Source: Capra hircus
Lineage: Eukaryota; Chordata; Mammalia; Artiodactyla; Bovidae
DNA length: 64,000 nt
Direction of reading: 5' to 3'
Assembly: GCF_001704415.2 (NCBI RefSeq)
Contig: NC_030824.1
Location: forward strand, 37,319,022 to 37,383,021
The translations under genes were made by a program, and so were the position numbers. The notes under the pieces were generated by a model that did no database searches, was not told the DNA's origin, and saw nothing but the letters and a program-made list of their open reading frames with translations. This document shows, piece by piece, positions 21,029 through 31,876 of this stretch (position 1 is the stretch's first letter; every line of letters starts with the position of its first letter).

Positions 21029-22620
21029 AATATATTTGTTTAAGCTTTTCAGTTTTTTCAATGTGAGCTATTCTTTTGTAATTTGAAAAGAAAAAATGTG
21101 GTTTATTAAAATCAATCAAATCAAAAAAGTTATATATTTTTGCAATTTTATTTAAGTATACAATCTATTTATTGAAGCATAGAAAAACACTGGAAAAGAA
21201 TCTTAAAAATCCAATAATAGAGATAAGATTTAACCAATTTGGTAAAACTTTGTGCCATCATTAAAATGTTAGGAATTAAAATGTTAATGATATACTTTTA
21301 AGTAAAAATGACAAATTCACCATCATAAATATTTCATGATTTTAATTTTATAAAAGTTATTTTTGCATTACCTTCAACTGTGTGCATTACCCACAATGTA
21401 CATAAAGATAGTACTCACAATGACTCTTAGTGTTTTTGAAGATATATTTTAGAAATATGACTTTGTATTAACCTCAAGTATTTTTCTTATTTCCTCTGAT
21501 AGTCTCCTTCCTACTTATTTCAGATTCTCCAGCAGCTGATCAAAATTTACTTGGGCTTTTCACATATGCACAATTTTGTGAACATAGGCAATGAAACAAA
21601 ATATAAGACAGAATAGCCTAGATATTATGAAAGTACCAATACTCAATTATATATTATTTGACTGCCAGGTCTGTTGGGCAAAATGAGGATTTTCACTGAG
21701 GCTTATCATGGTACATGCCTAACCCTTGGATAGGAACTTTGGGGACTTTTGAACTGAGGGAAGGACAAAGTTACTTTAGAGTATGATTGTCTAAACTCTA
21801 AAGCATGTAGGTCACCGACATCTCTGGGTTCAATCTCTATCCCCTCAAACTCTCCAAGATTTTACTACAAGACTGAGAGCTAAATGGATAATAATATAGG
21901 AACACATCATTTGTACAGTAATTATTTATTTATATTATTAGCTGTCTTCATCAATAAGCATGGTATAAATATGGCCAAGAAGTTGAAACTAGCTTTATAA
22001 TACTGAATGGGCCATATCAATTACCTTTTTAACATGATTTTTTTTCTTTTGGTTCTTTCTCTCTCTTCCACCCTCCACCCCTCCCTTCCTTCCTTCCTTT
22101 TTTCATTTTCTCCCATCTTACCACCTTTACTTTGAACTGCCTATTTTAAATCATCCATTAGTTACATAATCCATAACAAGATGCCAGGTTTTCTGCACAG
22201 AGAATATTTGTATATTCTTAACTTTAGAAGAGAATTTGTATATTCTTAACTTTAGAGAATGTTCTTTATAAATACATGTTGTACATAGTTATTTCCAGAG
22301 TGACACTTCTTCTCTGAATACAGAATTTTATGATATAAAATTATGTATGCATGATTTGAATATTTGTACTCTTTGTCCTTGTACTATTGTACTGGTGGAT
22401 CATCATAGCCTTTTCTCTGACACAACTAGACTCTTTCAATATGTTTGTATTTATTTTAGTGTGTTTTGACTTAAACACATACAAAGAGACTGAATAACAG
22501 TCTCTTTGAAAATCTAATTTGTCTTGAGGGAATCACTCACTGGCCAACAAAGGCTCCACTGCTTTAGTACTATTTATATGTTAGAGAGATCTTGAGACTT
22601 TTCATTTGATTTATTTAAAC
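21029..22620. other. Anonymous AT-rich DNA
   Basis: No gene or confident repeat. Contains a pyrimidine-rich run at about 22060-22105 and a tandem duplication listed separately. 21215-21345 faintly resembles an old L1 3' region. Confidence 0.4.
22201..22256. repeat. Tandem duplication, unit 26-28 bp
   Basis: Two adjacent copies of a unit containing TTTGTATATTCTTAACTTTA (22201-22228 and 22231-22256). They differ only by two extra bases near the start of the first copy. Confidence 0.9.
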
Positions 22621-22626
22621 TCACCG

Positions 22627-22948
22627 AGATCCAACCAGTCCATTCTGAAGGAGATCAGCCCTGGGATTTCTTTGGAAAGAATGATGCTAAAGCTGAAACT
22701 CCAGTACTTTGGCCACCTCATGCTAAGAGTTGACTCATTGGAAAAGACTCTGATGCTGGGAGAGATTGGGGGCAGGAGGAGAAGGGGACAACAGAGGATG
22801 AGATGGCTGGATGGCATCACTGACTCGATGGACGCAAGTCTGAGTGAACTCCGGGAGTTGGTGATGGACAGGGAGGCCTGGCGTGCTGCAATTCATGGGG
22901 TCACACAGAGTCGGACATGACTGAGCGACTAAACTGAACTGAACTGAA
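22627..22948 (+). mobile_element. BovB 3' end, plus
   Basis: From GAGATCCAACCAGTCCATTC to the GAACTGAACTGAA tail. A 104-codon frame over it (22606-22920) is the C-terminus of the BovB protein and keeps LKLQYFGHL. Younger-type signature (SPGISLERMMLK). Confidence 0.95.
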
Positions 22949-23081
22949 GCATTTCAGCCTTAGGAATTTATTCTACACTCTAAAAACTAGTTGAATTGGA
23001 AAGAATTTAAGGTGGTCTAGGAGAGAAAATGAGGATCATTAAAAGTGATGCTTTCCTGCTCTCTGCTCTCACATAATTATG

Positions 23082-23588
23082 TGATAGCATATTAAAAAGC
23101 AGAGATTACTTTGCCAACAAAGGTCCATCTAGTAGAGGCTATGGTTTTTCCAGTGGTCATGTATGGATGTGAGAGTTGGACTGTGAAGAAAGCTGAGCCC
23201 CGAAGAATTGATGCTTTTGAACTGTGGTGTTGGAGAAGACTCTTTGAGAGTCCCTTGGACTGCAAGGAGATCCAACCAGTCCATTCTGAAGGAGACCAGC
23301 CCTGGGTGTTCATTGGAAGGACTGATGCTAAGGCTGAAACTCCAATACTTTGGCCACCTCATGCAAAGAGTTGACTCATTGGAAAAGACTCTGAAGCTGC
23401 GAGGGATTGGGGGCAGGAGGAGAAGGGGACGACAGAGGATGAGATGGCTGGATGGTATCACTGACTCCATGGATGTGAGTCTGAGTGAACTCTGGGAGTT
23501 GGTGATGGACAGGGAGGCCTGGAGTGCTGCGATTCATAGGGTTGCAAAGAGTTGGACATGACTGAGCGACTGAATTGAACTGAACTGA
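23082..23588 (+). mobile_element. BovB 3' 500 bp, plus
   Basis: Starts GATAGCATATTAAAAAGCAG and ends GACTGAATTGAACTGAACTG. Its coding signature is intermediate (PGCSLEGLMLRLKL): the older GLM form with the younger GAACT tail. One frameshift near 23250 splits the C-terminal reading frame into 23111-23374 and 23208-23561. Confidence 0.95.
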
Positions 23589-23689
23589 TCCACAATAAAC
23601 TAACATTGTCTAAAATTGCTCCTAACAGCTGACGTAATGGCTTATTATGTGTCTTTTCACTGGTTGAATGTCAATTTCTCCATCCAAAC

Positions 23690-23805
23690 TGTATAAGGTT
23701 CATGAGAGCAGAGACTGTTTCAGCAGCAGTGTATATAGACTGTACCTAGCACAGTTCTTACCACACAAGAGAAAATCAAGTAATATTTGTTAAACCAATG
23801 AAAGA
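23690..23805 (+). mobile_element. L2 LINE 3' end
   Basis: AAGGTTCATGAGAGCAGAGA, then TACCTAGCACAGTTCTTAC, then TAATATTTGTTAAACCAATG. This is the ancestral order of the L2 3' end (CTCCATGAGGGCAGGGAC ... TAAATATTTGTTGAATGA). Confidence 0.65.
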
Positions 23806-23969
23806 AAACATGAAAATATTAGACAAGATTCTTTTTTGAAGAAATGGGAAAGGGTGGTGGTTATAACAACTGGAAGAGAAAAGACAAAGAAGTCATTATA
23901 ATAACTTAAAATTAAATGAATAGCAAAAGTTATTATATATTTTTGGCCAACTTTGGGGATGTTATAATT

Positions 23970-24105
23970 TGTTTCATTTAGTTCTCAGAAAGGCTTTCCA
24001 GTTAACTTTTATTAGTTCTAACTTAAAGAATAGGACCTAAAGCTAAAAGTGTTCGACTGCTTGCCTGAAGTTACAGAGCAAGCAGGAATTTGGGTATTTG
24101 ATTGC
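23970..24105 (-). mobile_element. Possible MIR fragment, minus
   Basis: TTTAGTTCTCAGAAAGGC, AAGAATAGGACCTAAAGC, and TTACAGAGCAAGCAGGAATT fit the reverse MIR order, with heavy divergence. Confidence 0.4.
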
Positions 24106-24109
24106 AGAA

Positions 24110-24540
24110 GTGTTAAGGACCATGTTGTATGTCCTAAAACTCATAGCATGCAGCCTAACCCCCAATGTGACTCTGTCTGGAGACAGCTTTAAGGGGGCAG
24201 TTTAAGTTGAATAAGATCATAAAGGAGAGACCCTGATCCAATTAGACTGTTGTTCTTATAAGAAAAGGAAGAGATACCGGACTGCTCTCTCTGTCTCTGT
24301 CTCTCTCTGTCTTTCACACACTCACACACACACACATGCACAAGCAGGAGCGGTCATGTGAGGACTCACCAAGTATGCAGTCATCTACAAGCTGGGAAAA
24401 GAGGTTTCACAAGAAACCAACACCGACAGCACCTTGATCTTGGACTTCTAGCCTCCAGGGCTTTGAGAAAATAAATTTTCGTTGTGTAAGCCACCAGTCT
24501 GTGGTATTTTGCTATGGCAGCCCAAGCAGGTTAATACAAG
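24110..24540 (+). mobile_element. MLT1-type MaLR solitary LTR
   Basis: Good diagnostic series: GACCCTGATCCAATTAGACT, TCTTATAAGAAAAGGAAGAG, a CTCTCTGTCTCTGTC run, CATGTGAGGACTCACC, CACCTTGATCTTGGACTTCT, CCTCCAGGGCTTTGAG, and an end like CTATGGCAGCCCAAGCAGG then TTAATACA. It is a complete or nearly complete solitary LTR without internal sequence. Confidence 0.82.
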
Positions 24541-25559
24541 TGGAGAGAGAGAGACAGATAGGGTTGGGGTGGGGGAAGAGGAGGAAGCAGGAAAGAGAGA
24601 AATAGAAGGAAGAGTAGAATTAAAGCTAACAGCAAGAAATAAATTCTTTATATGAATTCAGAGACAGAAAATTGTGGAATCCCTTCCTTTGGACAATTTT
24701 AAGAATAAACTAGGCTATTATTTATCTTGTATGGTTTAGATTTTCTTCTTCTTGGAGACAGTGGCATGAATTAGATCATCCATTAAGATAAATGCTGGTC
24801 TTTGTTTCCAGAGACTCACCAAAAAAACTGAAGTGGTACTAATGAGAATCAGACGTCAATCTTGGAGGAAAGACACTGTTTTTCTCCTTTTCTTTCTCCC
24901 ATTTTTGGTCCCCCATTCTTTCTGTCCCTCACCTTTCTAAAACCCTGGTTTTGGTGATGAACTTTGGCACTGCAAAGCTAGAAACAAGGTTTGCTGAATT
25001 AAAAAAAAAAAATATATATATATATATATTTCATGAGAATAAAAAAGTTTGTAATGAGGAAGAAGAGAACTAAGATATTTCAAATGTGAGCAGTGTGAAA
25101 AGAGATAATAATGACTGAACTCTAGTCCTTGGATTTTGAAGGATTGTTCTGAGTTCCCAGATGGTAACTGCAAAGCACTGTCCTAGAGGGAACCCACTTT
25201 CTTTGCAGCCCCCAAAACTTTCAGGAATATGTGGACACTGGACCTTTATAACAGGCAATTATTATCTTAGTTGAGGAGTGGAGGTGTTTAGAGGATTAAG
25301 ATTCTTCTAGCTCGATTTGGGTATTTTTGTTACTAATCAGAAAACTCTTAAGCATAGGAGGGAAAATGGTTTCAGCAATAACGGTGAACTGGCCACAGGC
25401 AGAAAGGCTGCATCTTAACAAAGCTATACGTATCTTGCAGTTGTGTCTCAGGTTTTACCTTGATTAGCTTAGACCAAAGTTTATCTGATGCTTTAAGTTC
25501 CCTATAAAGGCTACATAAAGTAGCATAATCATTCTTTCATTACTTTTTGTATTTTTGTG
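24541..25559. other. Anonymous DNA with an (AT)n tract
   Basis: No gene recognised. A-tract then (TA)n at 24999-25030, and a G/A-rich run at about 24540-24610. Confidence 0.45.
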
Positions 25560-25830
25560 TTCATTTAACAAATCTGTTTTTGCATATTTACGGTACCTAC
25601 TATGCATTAGCCATGTACTGGGCAGTGGGAATACAGTGATCAATTATCAAGAAGATAGAATCTCTGCTGTCACACAGCTTCCCTTCTTGTAGGGAAAAGA
25701 GAAGAAATAAGCACAGCCAAGTCTAAATACTTTCAGATTAGAAAGAAGCTGGGAAGAAGTAAAGGGGGTACAAACTACATAGAAGATAATGCCAAGAGCT
25801 GTCTCTAATTAGATAGGATAGAGTTCTGAT
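25560..25830 (-). mobile_element. L2 LINE fragment, minus
   Basis: TTCATTTAACAAATCTGTTT, ACCTACTATGCATTAGCC, ACTGGGCAGTGGGAATACAG, and AATCTCTGCTGTCACACAGC follow the reverse L2 3' order. Low similarity, long span. Confidence 0.55.
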
Positions 25831-26249
25831 AAAACATCTTAGAAAAGCCCAATACTTCAACATTCTAACATTTTTCTAGCAAGTCTAGACACCAGGCTTG
25901 GTGGACCCACTGTATAAATCATAGCTAAATATAAGTAGTCATTTAACTAACTACATCATTGTCACATTCTTTCAGATAACAGCTGGAAATTTTTGCCTTG
26001 CAGACAATGCATCTTGGCCATTTGATCTGCGGTAATTTTTGCTCATTTAGGGAAAGGTGTTTAATAAACTTTTGCTAGATATGTAGAGCTTGGTAGCAAT
26101 GTAATCTATGGATTGCCATTATCTTCCATGTTTCAGATCTCCACTTCACCCACCACATATCAGCCCAGCCATTTTCTTATTTTAGGGTCTTCCATTAGCA
26201 GTAGCAGAATTCAATGACCATTTTCAATATTAGAGCACTGTATTAGAAT

Positions 26250-26640
26250 AGTCCAGAATTTGTTAAGGTAACAAAAAACCTTAAATCTCAGTGACTTAAC
26301 AAAGTTTCATGTCTCACTTAGGTGATCTCTAATTCAAGCCTTTTGTCATTATGCTTCAAGTAATTATTCTGGCATCTGTCTACTTCCTTCCGGTGATGTC
26401 ACTGGTTTAATTATGTGGTCCCAAAGGTTCCCAAAGAAGGATAAGAAAGAACATGATTGAAGTTTTATGACCAACACAGAAAGAGATATACATGATTTCT
26501 GTTCATGTTACATTAGCGAGAACTCTCAGACAGCCCTGATATACCTGGAAAGGAGGCTCAGAGATGTAACCGTCTCATGTTCCCTGGAGGAGAAATGGAC
26601 TCAGTGCATGCTTAGCTTCTACTACAGTTCTTCCTTCAGG
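26250..26640. mobile_element. Possible ancient repeat, family not assigned
   Basis: TCTCAGTGACTTAACAAAGT followed by CATGTCTCACTTAGG and a CTCAGACAGCC/GGAGGAGAAATGG stretch resembles the start of an old mammalian LTR or DNA-transposon relic. The same opening is at 28415-28480. Not assigned. Confidence 0.3.
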
Positions 26641-26913
26641 TCATCAAATAACCATTTTACTTTCCCTGCCACGTGATTGCAGAAGTTGGTTTAGTCCAAA
26701 ATCTGATAGGGAAGTCCAGTAGGCTGGAGACTCAGGGAGGAGTTCAAGTTTGAATCCAAAAGCAGTCTGCTGCCAGAATTCCTTTCTGCTTGGGGGAGAT
26801 CAATTTTTGTGCTCTTAAGGCCCTCAACTGCTTAGATGAAGTTGATTCACATTATGAAGGTAATCTGCTTCCTTCCAAATTCATGGATTTAAATACTAAT
26901 CTCATTTAAAGAA

Positions 26914-27090
26914 TATGGGGTGGGAGGTGGGAGGGGGATTCAGGATTGGGAGCTTGTATACACCCATGGTGGATTCATGTCAATGTATGGCAAAACCAAT
27001 ACAGTATTGTAAAGTAAAATAAAGTAAAAATAAAATTAAAAAAAAATAAAGCTGCTACAAACATTCTTATGTTAGTCAAAAAAAAAAAAA
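26914..27090 (+). mobile_element. L1 3' end with a second A-tail
   Basis: Ruminant L1 3' UTR (GGTGGGAGGTGGGAGGGGG, GGTGGATTCATGTCAATG, GCAAAACCAATACAGTATTG) ending in an A-rich tract to 27050. Then come 27 bp of other sequence (27051-27077, GCTGCTACAAACATTCTTAT...) and a second A run (27078-27090). AATAAA at 27045-27050 is 27 nt before the second A run, a normal poly(A) spacing. TAAAGAA at 26907-26913 and 27091-27097 is a likely short target-site duplication. Confidence 0.88.
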
Positions 27091-27178
27091 TAAAGAACAC
27101 CTTCACAGAAACACTTAGAAAAGTTTTTGATCAAATACTCTGGCACTGTCACTTAGTCAAGTTGACACATGAAGTATC

Positions 27179-27500
27179 ACTTTACTGATAGCTCAGCTGG
27201 TAAAGAATTTGCCTGCAATGTAGGAGACCTTGGTTCAATTCCTGGGTCAGGAAAATCCACTGCAGAAGGGATAGGTTACCCCCTCCAGTATTCTTGGACT
27301 TCCCTGGTGGCTCAGATGGTAAAGAATCTGCCTGCAATGCAGGAAACTTGGGTTTGATCTCTGGGTTGGGAAGATCCCCGGAGATGGGAATGGCAACCCA
27401 CTCCAGTTTCCTTGCCTGGAGAATCCCATGGACAGAGGAACCTGGTGGGCTACAGTCCATGCGGTCTTAAAGAGTCGGGCACAACTGAACAACTAAGCAC
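27179..27500 (+). mobile_element. Bov-tA SINE, tandem-head (dimer-like) form
   Basis: A first head with partial body (GATAGCTCAGCTGGTAAAG to CCCTCCAGTATTCTTGG) is joined directly to a complete Bov-tA (ACTTCCCTGGTGGCTCAG to CACAACTGAACAACTAAGC). This is the longer known multi-head arrangement. No clear duplication found. Confidence 0.9.
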
Positions 27501-27696
27501 TAGTAATAAGCCACTCTATCATTGGGTTGAGAGATGGTACCTTTCAATGAAGTCACCTAGAAATTAAAAGTCTATTCAGCTCATCCCTTTGCCTTTTTGC
27601 CTATAAGCCTCTCCCTTTTGACTTAGGACAGCTAATGCTGCTTATCTGGAAACAAAACAGGAGAGGAGAGCATACCCTTAATCTCATGTTTTCCTT

Positions 27697-27890
27697 GTTG
27701 TTCAGCCTCTCAGTCACAGTCAACATTTTGTGACCCCCCTGGACTGCAGCATGCCAGGCCTTCATGTTCTTCCCTATCTCCCAGAGTTTGCTCAAACTCA
27801 TGTCCATTGAGTTGATGATACCATCCAACCATCTCATTCTCCATTGCCTCCCTCTCTTCCTGCCCTCAGTCTTTTCCAGCATCAGGGTCT
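27697..27890 (-). mobile_element. BovB 3' end, minus, older tail type
   Basis: TTGTTGTTCAGCCTCTCAGT at the tail side, then CATGTCCATTGAGTTGATG and CCAGCATCAGGGTCTGG. Truncated after about 190 bp. Confidence 0.9.
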
Positions 27891-28376
27891 GGTTTCACTT
27901 TATTATTCATTCATGAAGTCTTTTTTCCATTTTGTTTTTTACTGGATCACTGTTGCTTATAGACTCCATAAAATCCACATCCATCCCTTTGAGTTTGGAA
28001 GCAGCTAGTTTTTCCAAATCTGTAGTGTCCCAAGCCCTTTACCCTAAGATAATCATTTGCAAACTAGACAAACTCATCCTTTTCCTGTAATAACTTGTTA
28101 AACACAGCCAATAATAATCAAAACACACTAATATGGTATTTCCCAGGCTTTCCCCCAGAGCTTTTCACTCAGCAGGCACATGGACTGCCTCTCAAGTTAT
28201 TGCACGAGACAGCTTATCCAAATATTTTGCCACTGTGCAGCACAGATTGTCAACTGTTAAGCCTCTCACATCAGCCTCTCTGCTTATTCCACCTGTGTGT
28301 GAAGTCAATGCCCTGGAATTTTAGGTTTGTTACATCACCACTCTACTTTGGGTATCAGTTTTGTGGATAGGTATGA

Positions 28377-28671
28377 TAGAATAACTGTGCTCCAATAACA
28401 AACAAATCCTCCAGTCTTGGTAGCTTAATATAAGAAAGGTTTACTGCTTGCTCATGTCACAGTCTGAAGTGGCTCAGGAAGTTCTTTTTGGCAGCTCCTC
28501 TCTAAGCAGTGACTCCAGGCTTCCTCTATCTTGAAGTGTTGCCATCCTAAATATACAGCTTTCAAGGTTGCCATGGGGTGGGAAGACAGCACAACAGGGA
28601 GACAGAGAGAGAGGGAGAGAGAAAGAGAGAGGTAGAGGGAGGGGTAGGAGAGAGAATTAATAGAATCTTCT
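28377..28671 (-). mobile_element. Possible ancient repeat plus GA-rich tract
   Basis: AAGGTTTACTGCTTGCTCATGTCACAGTC (positions 28436-28464) and TTTCAAGGTTGCCATGGGG match a common old mammalian repeat whose family name I cannot give with confidence; the strand is tentative. A GA-rich run (28600-28650) follows. Confidence 0.35.
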
Positions 28672-28678
28672 CTAATTT

Positions 28679-28793
28679 GGGGCTTCCCTGGTGGCTCAGA
28701 TGGTAAAGCGTCTGCCTGCAAAGCGGGAGACCCAGCTTCATTCCCTGGGTGGGGAAGATCCCCTGGAGTAGGAAACGGCAACCCTAATTTTTA
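28679..28793 (+). mobile_element. Bov-tA head only, 3'-truncated
   Basis: The tRNA-like head (GGGGCTTCCCTGGTGGCTCA to GGGAAGATCCCCTGGAG) stops after GGAAACGGCAACC with no Bov-A body or BovB-like tail. CTAATTT at 28672-28678 and 28794-28800 looks like a target-site duplication, so the short form may be the inserted form. Confidence 0.85.
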
Positions 28794-28800
28794 AGTCTCT

Positions 28801-29317
28801 TCTGAAGTTTTAACCAAAGGTGTGTGATAAGTGCTCAAACACTTAAAGAAAGAGATGGACACATCCCTACCAGACCAGTGATGGAGCAGTCTGGTCACTG
28901 GGCTATCCAGCTTCATCATGCACTGTCAGTCTGAATGACAGACACTTTGAGATCCTTGAGAAGAGGACATGAGGAGATTCGTGGGAAGAGCACAGTGTGA
29001 TGGAGCAAAGCAGGCATGCTTTCCGTTCTATCCTTCAAGCCAAGGAAAGGTCATCACAGGAGACTTCCTGTGATGGGGAGACTGGCATTTTACTTCCTGT
29101 CTGCCTCCTTGTTGAGCTGCAAATACGTGTGGGCTTGCTGGGGAATAGGACTTTGGAGTAGCTGGCTTCTTGTGGGACACGGAAGCAGATGTAGACCTCT
29201 GCCTGGAAATGTCACGGGTGGCAGGATGGCTGCACTGGGCAGCATGAGGAGAGAGGGGGGCTGTGGGACCGTCCTGCAGGTTTGTAGTCTGGCAGACTTG
29301 TGTGCTCATTTCCTCAA
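28801..29317. other. Anonymous, relatively G-rich DNA
   Basis: No gene recognised. Opposing open frames at 29016-29327 (plus) and 29028-29309 (minus) have no domain; the frame length reflects the locally higher GC content. Confidence 0.45.
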
Positions 29318-29517
29318 TTGTGTGTGAGTCTTTGCGCCCCTATGGACTGTAGCCCGCCAGGCTCCTCTGTCCATGGGATTTTCCAGGCAAGAATACTGGA
29401 GTGGGTTGTCATTTCCTCATCCAGGAGATCTTCCTGACATAGGAATTTAACCCATGTCTCCTGTGTCTCCTGCATTGGCAGACAGATTCTTTACCGCTGA
29501 GCCACCTGGGAAGCCCC
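29318..29517 (-). mobile_element. Bov-tA SINE, minus
   Basis: TGTGTGAGTCTTTGCGCCCC at the body end; TACCGCTGAGCCACCTGGG at the head end. Contains a small internal CTCCTGTGT duplication within the head. Confidence 0.93.
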
Positions 29518-31349
29518 GGTCTATCAGGCTTAAGATGCATGAATTGCCCTGGGACTACATGGAGGATGGAAGACATGGCTCATTTTGAAACGGGACAACT
29601 ACCAAAGGAGTTAGGGAAAGGCACTGAACTGAGGGTCCCACTAGAAGAGAACACAAACAAGAAGCCCCCAAAACATCCCATGAATAAGAGAGAGAGAGCC
29701 AATGCCTAGTAGCCTGGCACAGCAAAGGGCATCAGAGAGTCAGAGGCTCTGTAGACTCCACTGGCCAAATAAAGGACATTGTCCTCTTCACCTCTCACCC
29801 TCCCTTCTCCTCGGCTTCCAGAAGATCCAGAAAGGGTCCAGTGGGGCTGGAGGTCATGGAGCAGGTGCTGGAAATAGCACATGTGCTACTCTGCTCATGC
29901 CAACAACAGTCTCATGGAATCACTGCTCAGGCTGCAGCTGGGAGTGACGAGTTAATGCATGTTTTGATTTATATCAGGTTTTATATATCAGGAGTACTTG
30001 ATATATAAAAATGAGGTTCTGCCAATATGTGAGACCGACCGGATAAGCTGTGGGGTTTTCTGAATATGATGTCCAGGAGTGGTAAAAGAAGATCCAGGCA
30101 AGCATATTTGAAGGGCACAGGTGTGAAAAAAACAAACTGACCTGTGGCCAGTCAATAAAGTGATTGTATTTTCAGTTCTCTTATATTATTGTGAAATAAA
30201 GATATACCTGACATTTAAATCAACACAAAGTGTGAAGGAAACCGAATCTTCCATAAATCTTCCTTCATGAAATCAGTCAAAATTTCTTCTTTGGAAATGA
30301 ATTAAAGGAAAACCAACCTTTTACACTGTAGAAAGTAAAATTTTCATGAATGTGGCTTCACTGTTATCTTAATTATATCAATGATTGCAATGATAGGAAT
30401 TTTTCAAACAGCAGACTCTTCACCCAAGTGAAGAGGTATTTTTAGGAGGCAAGTCCATTCTTCCAGGCTGGTAGATCTCCCTTTAAAACACTTTCATAAA
30501 GCCCCTAATGTGATCTGAAACAGATGAGAACTCAAAGTTAAACATTTCTCAGTGAGTTTCAGAGATCACCTTAGAACTCCTCATCAGAAATGCCCTTGAC
30601 ATAATGCTGTCTCTTAGCTGCATCCTCTCAAAATCACACTGGGATGCTTATTGGAATTATATTAATTTACAGGCTAATTTGAGCAGAAGCGGCACCTTTA
30701 CGATCTAGGTTTTCTACCTTAGGAACATAATATATGCCTCAATTTAATCTGCAAAGTCAAACCAACACAGGTAAAAAAATGACTGTAATGTTGCACCCTT
30801 AAATATCATATTCTTTGCTGGGGTTTGGTGAACACTTACTTGCAAGTTAAGAAAATTAGTTGCTAAGTGTTTTTTAAAGTCCTAACTTGCTAAGAATCTA
30901 TATAGGACAAACATTGCAGGTTTTCTCCATTAATACAGCTCTCTTATATATTGTTACCAATTGTTTCTCAATGTGTAAAGACTCAGGAATGTCCTTTTTC
31001 CAGATAGATTATGTCTAGTAACATTATTAAGGCCCAGATTTATCCAGCTATCTCTGTTTATACTATCTCATTCTCTCTATCTTTCTGCCTATTTTTTTTC
31101 CCCTTGACTTTGACCACGGCAGGTTCTGGGCAGGCCTCCTGTTCTGAACACATGAATCCACACACTGACGTTCTCCAGCTGTACAGAGAAAGCAGAAGTG
31201 TGTGGACAGTGAACCTGATTTTGGATTGTACATGCAGGAAACGATGACAGACAGTATAGTGATCTCTTCACTTGTGAGATAGGGAAGGACTTACCAGGAG
31301 ATAAGGAGATTTAGTGAATTTTTTTTGCTCTGCTGAGTCTCTTTCCTTT
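29518..31349. other. Anonymous DNA
   Basis: No gene or confident repeat over about 1.8 kb, except a perfect 12-bp inverted repeat listed below. The opposing frames at 31011-31247 and 31089-31271 show no domain. Confidence 0.45.
29979..30010. repeat. Perfect 12-bp inverted repeat, 8-nt loop
   Basis: TTTTATATATCA (29979-29990), loop GGAGTACT, TGATATATAAAA (29999-30010). It is AT-rich and could extrude a hairpin. It does not match an element end that I know. Confidence 0.9.
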
Positions 31350-31572
31350 ATTTAGTTTTAGATTTTTATTTATTTCACTGCCACAGGTCTTAGTTGCGCC
31401 ATTTGGGAGCTTTGACCTTAGCTGTGGTGTTTGGGATCTTTTAGTGGCAGCATGCAAATTCTTTGTTGTGGCATGTGGGATCTAGTTTCCTGACCATGTG
31501 GGATCTAGTTTCCTGACAAGGGATGGAACTTAGGCCTTCTTTACTGGGAGCATAGAATCTTAGCTTACATAC
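31350..31572 (-). mobile_element. CHR-type (cetartiodactyl) SINE, minus
   Basis: GTCTTAGTTGCGCCATTTGG, then TTCTTTGTTGTGGCATGTGG, GATCTAGTTTCCTGAC, AAGGGATGGAACTTAGGCC and GAGCATAGAATCTTAG. This is the reverse order of the older tRNA-derived CHR SINEs shared by ruminants, whales and hippos. It contains a perfect 23-bp tandem duplication (31472-31494, 31495-31517). Confidence 0.8.
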
Positions 31573-31678
31573 ATCAGTTGAAAACCAACTTGTCATTTTC
31601 TGTGCCAGGTTCCTTTCATTTGTGTGTGTGTGCGTGTATGTTAATTACATGCGTATGTTATCTTTTCCCTTCATTTAA

Positions 31679-31876
31679 AGGCCCACTCCCATGGCTCAGT
31701 AGTAAAAGAATCTGCCTGCAATGCAGATGTTCAGGAGACCAGGGTTTGATCCCTGGATTGGGAAGATCCCCGGGAGGAGGGCATGGCAACCCACTCCAGG
31801 ATTCTTGCCTGGTGAATCCCCATGGACAGAGGAGCCTGGGGTTGCAAAGAGTTGGACATGACTGAGCGACTAAACA
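31679..31876 (+). mobile_element. Bov-tA SINE with internal deletion
   Basis: CCCATGGCTCAGTAGTAAAA head, an 8-nt insertion (ATGTTCAG) near GCAGGAGACC, and body ending ACATGACTGAGCGACTAAAC. The segment normally reading GGGCTACAGTCCATG between GAGCCTGG and GGTTGCAAAG is missing. Confidence 0.92.

Noticed and set aside
20270..21345. Old L1 3' fragments around 20270-20420 and 21215-21345
   Set aside because: The resemblance is limited to AT-rich phrases; a library search would be needed before calling them.
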